A stretch of 17,928 nt of DNA, from the NCBI RefSeq assembly GCF_910578895.1, contig NZ_CAJTSC010000060.1:1-17928 (forward strand), given 5' to 3'. Both the position numbers and the translations under genes were made by a program. This document shows, one piece after another, positions 7,325 to 14,030 of the stretch. Source of the stretch: an uncultured Bacteroides sp. Lineage in GTDB: Bacteria > Bacteroidota > Bacteroidia > Bacteroidales > Bacteroidaceae. Under the pieces are notes generated by a model that did no database searches, was not told the origin of the DNA, and saw only the letters and a list, made by a program, of their open reading frames with translations. Position 1 is the first letter of the stretch, and every line of letters begins with the position of its first letter.

Positions 7325-9001
7325 TTAGAATTTAAAGCTTACCCCACCGATAAAGTTGATGCCTTCGGCCGGGTATCCCCAATAATATTGATAATTTCGG
7401 TTTAATAAATTGTCTATGCGGGCATAAACGGATATTCCTCTTAAAAACTCGTAGCTGCCGCCTAAATAGAGGTTATTGACTGCATCAACTTTGCCCCACT
7501 CCACCTTCTCGCGCGAAATATGCCGGTAGCCAAGGTTAAGAAGCAAGTCTGATATAGGGCGCACGTCCATGTGCAGGTTGGCTTCGAATGCCGGTTTGTA
7601 GGCAAGTACCCAATCTTTGATGTCGGACTGGCTGTCTGCCTTCGCGCTCCAGTTGCGGTAAATTCCGGCTATGGCGAATGACAGTATGTTTTTATAGTCG
7701 TAACGTATCTCTGCACCGGCATGCAGGTTGTTTGTATTCCATTGGTCGATGGAAAGCATCGGGTAATACTCGTTGCCGTCAATGTCTGCCGGTTGGAGGA
7801 AAGACACATTATTCAAAAACAAATCATCCTTTAAGTTTTGGTATCCGGCGTACAGGTTCAACCATAATCCGGTTGCCGGACTGGCTTTGAAGCCGATGGC
7901 GGCATTTACCTGTTCGTAAGTGGCATCCAATTGCGGCATGATTTGTCCATACGGGCAGAATGCCTCCAAACGGCGGAAATCATTTTGCAATCTTCCGCCT
8001 TTTGCCTGTGCATAGAGGACATAGCTGTCCGAGAAGTTATATTCTGCTGCCACATCAGGTGCTGCCCGGAACTTCTTGCCAAAACCGAAGGCCATATCCA
8101 CCCGGGCGCCGATATGTATTTTCCAGTCATCGTTTTCCAAACGGTAATACGGGTTCAGGTCGAGTGATGTATGGTTTTCAAAATTATTGTTCTTGTACAG
8201 CACATTGTCCATTGCAAAACCGATGCCGACAGTCTGTTCGTCCGATATGCTTCCTGCTACCTGTGCTTTGGTACGGATAATATTTTCCCGGTTGTCGAAT
8301 GAACTGAAATCATATTGGCGCTCATAAAGCATCAGGTTTGTTTCCGCGCTGAACCGGAAGGGCAGTTCCATAGCGGTGGATTTCACTCCGAAATGAATGT
8401 CGCCGGAAGTGAACTTTTGTTTTCTGGCGCTTACGCCGGGCAGGAAGTTGAAGTTGCTCAATCCGAAGTTTCCTGCAATATCCAGGTCTACTTTCTTGAA
8501 ACGGTGCAAATAACCGATGTCGGCATGAGTGCGATAGTAATACGAGTTCCATTTGCCATCATTTTCGGGTAGGTTGAGCTTGCCGTCCCTGCCGTCCAAA
8601 TGGAAATCCAGATTGATACGGTCTCTGTCGGATAGCGTAAACAGGTAGCTGGCACGTGCATCCAGATTTCCGTAATTGCCATATCCTAAACTGACGTATC
8701 CGGGTTGTGCCTTGGCTTGCGTCTCTTTGCCGGTATACGCCTGCATGACGGTTGCCGGAATGGAGTTGGCAGGCATGAGGGTGGCATCGTATTCCACGGT
8801 CCTTTTAGTGGCTGTCGGCGGTTCTATTTTCGGGAGTACGTTGATTTTGGATGCGTCCAGAATGTCGGGATTGTATTCCTGTTCCACAACAACCGTCCGG
8901 TTTACGGTGGAGTCTTGGGGTTGCTGCTGGGCATGGATGCCTAAAGGCAGGACCATCAGCGTTATTCCGCTGAGGATATATGGTATCTTTCTCATATTCA
9001 T
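7325..9001 (-). CDS. Outer-membrane beta-barrel protein, TonB-receptor-like barrel without plug
   Basis: The 558-residue protein has a signal peptide (about 1-25, ending GIHAQ). A proline-rich N-terminal stretch (about 28-98) contains VVVEQEYNPDI and LPKIEPPTATKR. From PGYVSLGYGNYGN (about 100) onward it shows alternating aromatic and polar residues typical of amphipathic strands. It ends DNLLNRNYQYYWGYP ... GGVSFKF with a C-terminal Phe, a BAM-type outer-membrane signal. I see neither a plug domain nor a SusC-like length, so it is not a complete TonB-dependent transporter. It follows the TPR gene by 9 bp, so the two are probably co-transcribed and may work together. The cargo or partner is unknown. 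A second start six bases in (MRKIP) is equally possible. Confidence 0.8.
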   Translation of the reverse strand: MNMRKIPYILSGITLMVLPLGIHAQQQPQDSTVNRTVVVEQEYNPDILDASKINVLPKIEPPTATKRTVEYDATLMPANSIPATVMQAYTGKETQAKAQPGYVSLGYGNYGNLDARASYLFTLSDRDRINLDFHLDGRDGKLNLPENDGKWNSYYYRTHADIGYLHRFKKVDLDIAGNFGLSNFNFLPGVSARKQKFTSGDIHFGVKSTAMELPFRFSAETNLMLYERQYDFSSFDNRENIIRTKAQVAGSISDEQTVGIGFAMDNVLYKNNNFENHTSLDLNPYYRLENDDWKIHIGARVDMAFGFGKKFRAAPDVAAEYNFSDSYVLYAQAKGGRLQNDFRRLEAFCPYGQIMPQLDATYEQVNAAIGFKASPATGLWLNLYAGYQNLKDDLFLNNVSFLQPADIDGNEYYPMLSIDQWNTNNLHAGAEIRYDYKNILSFAIAGIYRNWSAKADSQSDIKDWVLAYKPAFEANLHMDVRPISDLLLNLGYRHISREKVEWGKVDAVNNLYLGGSYEFLRGISVYARIDNLLNRNYQYYWGYPAEGINFIGGVSFKF

Positions 9002-9010
9002 TATATTCTT

Positions 9011-12000
9011 TTATTTCAGCTTTTCCAATCTTTCTTGAATCATGCTTTCGATATTGTCATCAGCATGATAGTTTTGTTGCAGGCTCAGCAGGTATTGGCG
9101 TGCATCCAGTTTCTTGTCCATAGCGACATATACGTCGGACAGCAGGATGAAACTGCGCGCCAGCCAATAGGCGTGCGGTGTGCTTTGGTCGATGAAGTCC
9201 AGCACCTCTTTTTCGGCGGCAGCATAGTCGCCTGTGTCGTACATCAGCTGTGCTATCAGGTATTTGGCTTCCGCACCGTATAATGTACGGGTGTCTTTTG
9301 CTAAAACGGTAAGATCATCCGTGGCTTTTTTCACCGCTTTTTGGTTCAGGTAAGCTTTGGCGCGATGGTACAGGGCTTCGTTTTGTAATTCCGGAGCCAG
9401 TTTGGCTTCGGCGAGTAAAGCGGTTGCGGCCTGTATCACTTCTATGTCGTCCTTCAACAATGTGCCGCATCGCAATATCCCCGTGGCGCCCAGTTGACGG
9501 CGCTCGGCAGTTGTGGCGCGTGCTTGCAGCTGCTTGTAGTCCGCCAAAGCCTGTTCGTATTCCTGGCGGTTGAACAGGATTTCCCCATGCATCAGCAAGG
9601 CTTCTTCCGAATACGGGCTGTCCGGATATTCCAGCAGTTTGCCGGTATGCTCCAATACGGCGGGCTCGTCTTTTTGTTCTTTTCCGATGAGGCTCAGGTA
9701 ATAATGCGCATTCAGGCTGAAAGCTCCGTTCGGATAACTTTGCAGATAGCGGATGAAACTTTCCCTTGCAGGAGTGATTTCCCCTTTCATATACACTTTT
9801 TCTGCGGCAATATAAGTCAGAGAGTCTTGCTCGCTGGGCTCAAAGCGGATGCTGCCCGGCATTTGGGCGGCAAGCGCGGCAAACTCATCCACGCGGTTGG
9901 CTTCCACATAAATGGATTTCAAGTCGCGCATGGCAAGACGCGCCTCTTCGCTGCCCGGATATTTGGTTATAACGTATTTATAGGCTTCAATGGCGTGGTT
10001 GTAATCATCGTTCTGATAATACAGCAGACCGATTTCCGTGGCAGCCTTGCGGCTGATGGGGCTTTCGGGATACTTGCCCAGCAATTCCCGGAAAGTAGCG
10101 ATTGCTTGATTGCTGTTACGGTTTTGCACATAAGAGCGGCCTTTCTCGTAGAGTGCGTTGACAGCGTAGGGAGAATTGGGATATTTGCTTGCCAGCTGAT
10201 TCAGCAAAGCGATTTTCTCGTCATAATTTTTTTGCAGACCCGATACCAAAGCCAGCTGATAGTAAGAGTAGTCACCGGCAGGTGTGCCTAAGTTTTCTGC
10301 CCGGGTGTAGTACTGTTTGGCTTCGTCAAAGCGGCGGACATGCAAGTGGCAGTCGCCAATACGGTTGTACGCGTCGGCAAGGACGGTGGCTTCCCCGTTC
10401 TTTTGCAATTGGATGAATTTCAGGAAACGGTTTTGTGCCGTTGCATAATCCTTCTTGTGGAAAGCTATGTATGCCAGGTTGTAGTAGGCAAGGGCATACA
10501 TTTCCGTATTCTTCTGCGGAGTGATGGAGAGGTAATCGTTAAAATTGCGGGCGGCTTCCTGCATGCGGTTCAGCCGGTAGTAAGACTCACCTCGCCAATA
10601 TAGGGCATCGGCCTTGGTTTGCAGATTGTATTGTCCTAAGGCGATACTTTGGCTGAAATGATTGATTGCCTGCTCAAACTGCGTGTTGGCAAATGATTGG
10701 GCGCCCAGTTGGAACAGGATTTTCTGCTTGGCTTCCAAGATTGCCTTGCCGGGATGTGCAATGCGTTCGATGGATTTGAGTGCGGCATCATAGCTGCGGG
10801 TATTCATGTACACTTCTACAAGATAGCTGCTTACTTGGTCGGTGTATGCGGAATTGGGAAACTCGTTCAGGAAGTTTTCGAAGACCGTAACCGACTCGCC
10901 AAAAGCGGAGTAAGCCGTTTCATGGATGCAGAGTGCGTAGTTGTAGGCCGCCTGCTCCTTTATCTTCAAATCGGCATCGGACGTGGCTGCCTGTTCAAAA
11001 GCCATACGTGCCTTGTTCTTGTCGGCAAGTTGCAGGTATGCCAATCCCATGTGCAGGTAGGCGTTTTGGGCAAGCGCGTCTTTGGCGGTGGTCACCTCAC
11101 CCAGGACAACGGGGACTTGCGAATAGACTCCCGTCCGGTAGTAGGACATTCCCAACATGTAGAGCGCGTCTCTTCTCCGGACAGGTTCCGCATTTTCTTT
11201 CAGATAGCGGTTGAAGGCTTTCACTGCCTCCTGATATCTGCCGAAACGGTAATCCGCCGTACCTTGTATGCGGTGCATCTCTCCTGTATATTTCTGGTTG
11301 GGATAGGCGGACAGGTAGTTTTGCGCAACTATCTCGGCTTTGTCATGATTATTTATAGCCAGGTATATTTCCGCAATATAATAAGGTACGAGCATCTTGT
11401 ACTTTGCATTGTCCTGTAAACTGAGGAAACCGCTAAGCGCATCGTCATACCGCTGTTGGGAATAACGGATATACGAGAGGTAGTACGTACAGTCTGCCGC
11501 ATACTTGGAGCCGGTGTTGCGTAATGTCTCGAACCAGATGGCGGCTTCTTTTACATTTCCGGTTTTCAAGTAGCAGGTTGCCAGGCGGTAGGTCATGTCA
11601 TCCCGTTCTTCGTCACCCAAAAGGTCAAGGCGGGCTGAGTTGAACATTGCCAGCGCATCGTCATATTTTTCTTCGAAGAAGTAGGCGGATGCTATGAGTG
11701 CGTAAATGCGGTTGGCATGGGGAGTGTCGGGATGCGTATCAAGATAACCCCGGAGCAGTTCTATGCTGTTGGGACTTCTCAGTTCGTATTCGGCGCATAC
11801 CAACATGTATTCGGCTTCTTCCCTGTCTCCGATAGCGGACAACGGACTCCCTTCCGCATCGATTTGTTTCACAAAAGCTTGCAACGGAGACATGGCCGCT
11901 GCAAAAGCCTTTTGACGGAACAGATGCCGCCCTTCTTCATACAGCTGTTGCGGGGATGTGATTTTTTCGTTCGTTTGTGCGGCGACAAGCAAAGGTGCGC

Positions 12001-12043
12001 AACAAAGCGCGGTGCATAATATGCGGTAGATTTTATGTTTCAT
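9011..12043 (-). CDS. Large secreted tetratricopeptide-repeat protein
   Basis: About 1010 residues: a signal peptide (MKHKIYRILCTALCCAPLLVAAQ), then an almost continuous array of TPR-type helical repeats. Repeats carry features such as A-x-Y-x-L-G-x-x-Y and P-N-S-x-Y, for example YPNSPYAVNALYEKGRSY and YPESPISRKAATEIGLLYY. The ATG at 12043 is preferred over an in-frame TTG two codons upstream. Such TPR solenoids are protein-binding scaffolds; some repeats resemble the periplasmic YbgF/BamD class, which suggests a periplasmic or outer-membrane-associated scaffold. No catalytic motif is seen. It is the first gene of a two-gene operon with the beta-barrel gene, which makes an envelope-assembly or secretion role plausible but unproven. 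Confidence 0.85.
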   Translation of the reverse strand: MKHKIYRILCTALCCAPLLVAAQTNEKITSPQQLYEEGRHLFRQKAFAAAMSPLQAFVKQIDAEGSPLSAIGDREEAEYMLVCAEYELRSPNSIELLRGYLDTHPDTPHANRIYALIASAYFFEEKYDDALAMFNSARLDLLGDEERDDMTYRLATCYLKTGNVKEAAIWFETLRNTGSKYAADCTYYLSYIRYSQQRYDDALSGFLSLQDNAKYKMLVPYYIAEIYLAINNHDKAEIVAQNYLSAYPNQKYTGEMHRIQGTADYRFGRYQEAVKAFNRYLKENAEPVRRRDALYMLGMSYYRTGVYSQVPVVLGEVTTAKDALAQNAYLHMGLAYLQLADKNKARMAFEQAATSDADLKIKEQAAYNYALCIHETAYSAFGESVTVFENFLNEFPNSAYTDQVSSYLVEVYMNTRSYDAALKSIERIAHPGKAILEAKQKILFQLGAQSFANTQFEQAINHFSQSIALGQYNLQTKADALYWRGESYYRLNRMQEAARNFNDYLSITPQKNTEMYALAYYNLAYIAFHKKDYATAQNRFLKFIQLQKNGEATVLADAYNRIGDCHLHVRRFDEAKQYYTRAENLGTPAGDYSYYQLALVSGLQKNYDEKIALLNQLASKYPNSPYAVNALYEKGRSYVQNRNSNQAIATFRELLGKYPESPISRKAATEIGLLYYQNDDYNHAIEAYKYVITKYPGSEEARLAMRDLKSIYVEANRVDEFAALAAQMPGSIRFEPSEQDSLTYIAAEKVYMKGEITPARESFIRYLQSYPNGAFSLNAHYYLSLIGKEQKDEPAVLEHTGKLLEYPDSPYSEEALLMHGEILFNRQEYEQALADYKQLQARATTAERRQLGATGILRCGTLLKDDIEVIQAATALLAEAKLAPELQNEALYHRAKAYLNQKAVKKATDDLTVLAKDTRTLYGAEAKYLIAQLMYDTGDYAAAEKEVLDFIDQSTPHAYWLARSFILLSDVYVAMDKKLDARQYLLSLQQNYHADDNIESMIQERLEKLK

Positions 12044-12070
12044 TTTCAATGATTAGAATAGATTCTTTTA

Positions 12071-12078
12071 CAAAAATA
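12071..12078 (-). promoter_or_regulatory. Promoter -7 element of the TPR/barrel operon
   Basis: Read on the minus strand this is TATTTTTG, a match to TAnnTTTG, 27 bp before the ATG at 12043. No clear -33 box is seen. Confidence 0.5.
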
Positions 12079-12136
12079 CAGGTTTTGGTTTGAAAATGTT
12101 CTGATTGTTTGTTTTTTTTAGGATATAGTTGCGGCT

Positions 12137-12709
12137 CTATCGTTTAAAACTATCCGTTTGCGGGATGTATGGATGCTTGGAACCGTGGAGCATATCTGCC
12201 AGGAACATTTGCACACCTTTACGGATGGATGCCAGCCCGAAGTCTTCCGGACGTATGTCTTTTAGCGGAAGAAAGAACACTTCCGCCGCATCGTCCATTG
12301 CTTTAAAGTGCAGGGTATCGGTTACGGCGCAACGGAAAAACATATCCAGCGTATGTACGGGAAATCCCGAATAGACATAAATATTTGGCAATGAAAACAG
12401 GTATTCGGTTGCTGCCACTGTCATGCCTGTCTCTTCCTTCACTTCGCGTGCCACACCTTCTTCGCCGGTTTCCGCCATGTCGATGAAGCCGCCCGGCAGG
12501 TCCAGTGTTCCTTTTGCCGGTTCTTTGGCGCGGCGGCACACCAACAGTTCGTTTTGTTCGTTCACAATCAGGGCAACAGTGGCGGAGGAGGGGTTGAAAT
12601 AATAGGTAAAGCCGCAATCTTTGCACAGCTTTGATTTCTCATCATGAATTTCAAAATGTTCCGAGCCGCATTTCGGGCAATATCTGAATTGGGAGAGGGG
12701 ATGTTCCAT
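12137..12709 (-). CDS. NUDIX hydrolase with N-terminal zinc ribbon
   Basis: Hydrolyses a nucleoside diphosphate linked to another moiety; the true substrate cannot be read from the sequence. The 190-residue protein begins with a zinc ribbon (Cys11, Cys14, Cys29, Cys32 in CPKCG and CKDCG). A perfect Nudix box runs from residue 74 to 96: Gly74, Glu80, Arg88, Glu89, Glu92, Glu93, Gly95. The zinc ribbon plus Nudix order resembles NudC-type and related NADH/ADP-ribose hydrolases, but the NudC SQPWPFPxS motif is not present, so NADH or decapping activity should not be assumed. A perfect TATCTTTG promoter motif lies 29 bp upstream, and 93 bp separate it from the next gene downstream, so it is probably monocistronic. 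Confidence 0.93.
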   Translation of the reverse strand: MEHPLSQFRYCPKCGSEHFEIHDEKSKLCKDCGFTYYFNPSSATVALIVNEQNELLVCRRAKEPAKGTLDLPGGFIDMAETGEEGVAREVKEETGMTVAATEYLFSLPNIYVYSGFPVHTLDMFFRCAVTDTLHFKAMDDAAEVFFLPLKDIRPEDFGLASIRKGVQMFLADMLHGSKHPYIPQTDSFKR

Positions 12710-12738
12710 TTTCTTATAACTTTAGTGGTTGCGATAGG

Positions 12739-12746
12739 CAAAGATA
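12739..12746 (-). promoter_or_regulatory. Promoter -7 element of the NUDIX gene
   Basis: Read on the minus strand this is TATCTTTG, the commonest form of the Bacteroides -7 element in this window, 29 bp before the start codon. Confidence 0.6.
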
Positions 12747-12912
12747 GTAAATAATCCTACACGGGAGATTGAAAAGTCTGCCAATACGCCGGTAAGGTTT
12801 TGCCTGTTAAGTGGCAAGAGGGTTTTGACACACTCTCATCGTGATTGCATAGGAAAGGTTGCAAGTGTGTCATCAGTGCCTGAAAAGTGTGGTTACGTGA
12901 GTTTTTTGAAGA
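12747..12912. other. Intergenic stretch with inverted repeats, no gene
   Basis: No coding signal is seen. TGACACACT (12826-12834) and AGTGTGTCA (12864-12872) form a 9-bp inverted repeat 29 nt apart, and TTGCC / GGCAA at about 12800-12817 form a small hairpin. The GTGTGTCAAAA sequence resembles the argS and topA terminator stems, so this may be a decayed terminator or a related repeat. Confidence 0.4.
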
Positions 12913-12930
12913 AAATTTAAACAGGCTCTT
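12913..12930 (-). repeat. 18-bp repeat, copy 2, next to the element end
   Basis: AAATTTAAACAGGCTCTT is the exact reverse complement of 2381-2398. Its last base touches the first base of the large element's left inverted end, and its final CTT may be the target duplicated on insertion. Confidence 0.6.
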
Positions 12931-12978
12931 AACCACGGTCCTTTCATTTACAGGAATTGAAGGGAGTTGTCGCCCTTC
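12931..12978 (+). repeat. Left inverted terminal repeat of the element
   Basis: It begins AACCACGGTCCTTTCATTTA and matches the reverse complement of 13329-13376 at 39 of 48 positions without gaps, including a 14-base identical run TTTCATTTACAGGA. Confidence 0.75.
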
Positions 12979-13046
12979 TTCCTCTGACTTCTGATGGATT
13001 CCGTGAATAAAAGCCCCGTGGCTGACAGCTTCTTTTTCTTCCGGTA

Positions 13047-13130
13047 TTCCCACCTGGTTGGAAACGTGTTCCCTGCATGTTGGGAACGTATTCCCAATCA
13101 GGTGGGAACGCGTTCCCGGCAAGCTGGGAA
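13047..13130 (+). repeat. 22-bp tandem palindrome array, copy 2 (4 units)
   Basis: TTCCC lies at 13047, 13069, 13091 and 13113, and GGGAA at 13082, 13104 and 13126. The first unit's right arm has changed to GGAAA. The perfect GGGAACGCGTTCCC is kept at 13104-13117. Confidence 0.85.
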
Positions 13131-13151
13131 TAAAGTTCCACCTTGCAGAAA

Positions 13152-13166
13152 ACGAGTGGCACTCGT
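13152..13166. repeat. 15-nt perfect palindrome, copy 2
   Basis: ACGAGTG-G-CACTCGT, identical to 112-126. Confidence 0.7.
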
Positions 13167-13328
13167 ATGTTACTGATAATAAGCATTTGGCGGGGATATT
13201 TCGCCCGCCTGCTTTTATCCGTTTGTTCTTCTCCGGTCCGTTTCCGTTTGTCCGCTTCCGCCTGCCTGTCTGTGCGGTCTCCGCAGTCGTATTCTTCGGT
13301 GTGGTTGTCGGCTTTTGACTCCTATCCC

Positions 13329-13376
13329 GAAGGGAGATAGCTCCCTTTAGCTCCTGTAAATGAAAAAACTGTGGTT
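13329..13376 (-). repeat. Right inverted terminal repeat of the element
   Basis: Partner of 12931-12978. A related right end is found in copy 1 up to about 345, there with a small internal duplication. Confidence 0.75.
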
Positions 13377-13469
13377 CTTAATGGGTGTTGTTTCGAAATA
13401 TTATATCTTTCCTCTAAAGAAAAAACATTTTCTTTATCCCGGCGGTGTGAGATTCCTGCGATTTTCATT

Positions 13470-13477
13470 TATCTTTG
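13470..13477 (+). promoter_or_regulatory. Promoter -7 element of the exonuclease gene
   Basis: TATCTTTG, 52 bp before the ATG at 13530. It lies inside the long open frame that begins at 13371, so it argues for the 13530 start. Confidence 0.6.
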
Positions 13478-13529
13478 CGGTTATAGTGCGAAGTTATTAA
13501 CTTCGGATGTAACATGGATTAGTCGTTTC

Positions 13530-14021
13530 ATGGAGAATTTTGCCGCCATAGATTTTGAAACAGCCAACGAGCAGTGCACCAGTGTATGCAGTGTTGGTAT
13601 AGTCATTGTGCGGGACGGAGAGATTGTAGATAAATACTACAGCTTGATTCGTCCGGAACCTGAATATTATACATATTGGAATACCCGTGTGCATGGGCTG
13701 ACTTTGGCGGATACTGCCCGTGCGCCTATTTTCCCGACCGTATGGCGGGAGATTACTCCCCGGATTGAGGGGCTGACGCTGGTGGCACATAACAAAGCGT
13801 TCGATGAGCGTTGCCTGAAAGCGGTATTCCGAACTTATGGCATGGATTATCCGGAGTATGATTTTCGTTGTACTTTGCAGGCGGCACGCCGTGCCGTTAA
13901 GGGGCTTCCCAATTATCAGCTGCATACGGTAGCGGCATGGTGCGGTTACCGGTTAGAGCAACATCACCATGCGCTGGCCGATGCGGAAGCCTGTGCCTGG
14001 ATAGCCAGGCAGATTATTTAG
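13530..14021 (+). CDS. DEDDh 3'-5' exonuclease, DNA polymerase III epsilon-like
   Basis: A 163-residue stand-alone exonuclease of the DnaQ-like superfamily, acting on DNA or RNA 3' ends with two metal ions. All motifs are visible: ExoI Asp8 and Glu10 in AIDFET, ExoII Asp92 in AHNKAFDERC, ExoIII His147 and Asp151 in HHHALADAEA. The start at 13530 is chosen because the protein then opens directly with ExoI and follows the TATCTTTG motif; an in-frame start at 13371 would put 53 unrelated residues in front and begin at the end of the repeat element. No polymerase or BRCT domain is attached. It could take part in repair or RNA turnover; which of these is not shown. It meets the PL21 gene tail to tail with 9 bp between stops. 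Confidence 0.92.
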   Translation: MENFAAIDFETANEQCTSVCSVGIVIVRDGEIVDKYYSLIRPEPEYYTYWNTRVHGLTLADTARAPIFPTVWREITPRIEGLTLVAHNKAFDERCLKAVFRTYGMDYPEYDFRCTLQAARRAVKGLPNYQLHTVAAWCGYRLEQHHHALADAEACAWIARQII

Positions 14022-14030
14022 CACATCTGT

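Larger units (their letters stand above)
12931..13376 (+). mobile_element. MITE-like non-coding element, complete copy (446 bp)
   Basis: The element is bounded by 48-bp imperfect inverted repeats (39 of 48 identical). CTT occurs just outside both ends (12928-12930 and 13377-13379), a possible 3-bp target duplication. Inside are the 22-bp palindrome array, a 15-nt palindrome and an adenine-free tract, all shared with the copy at 1-345. It has no credible reading frame and no transposase, so any movement would depend on an enzyme elsewhere. Alternatively the inverted ends could be the closing stem of a structured RNA, since five of the nine arm mismatches become G-U pairs. It ends 94 bp before the exonuclease promoter motif. 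Confidence 0.65.

Noticed and set aside
9494..10291. 265-residue open frame antisense to the TPR gene
   Set aside because: Shadow frame opposite a clear repeat protein, with no domain or start context.
12137..12709. NudC NADH pyrophosphatase / RNA decapping enzyme
   Set aside because: The zinc ribbon and Nudix box fit, but the SQPWPFPxS signature that defines NudC is absent and the protein is short.
1..13376. Composite transposon bounded by the two element copies
   Set aside because: The interval carries core genes (argS, topA) and no transposase. Two direct copies of a dispersed repeat explain the layout.
13371..13529. N-terminal extension of the exonuclease
   Set aside because: The extension contains the TATCTTTG promoter motif and begins in the right end of the repeat element. 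The conserved exonuclease fold begins just after 13530.
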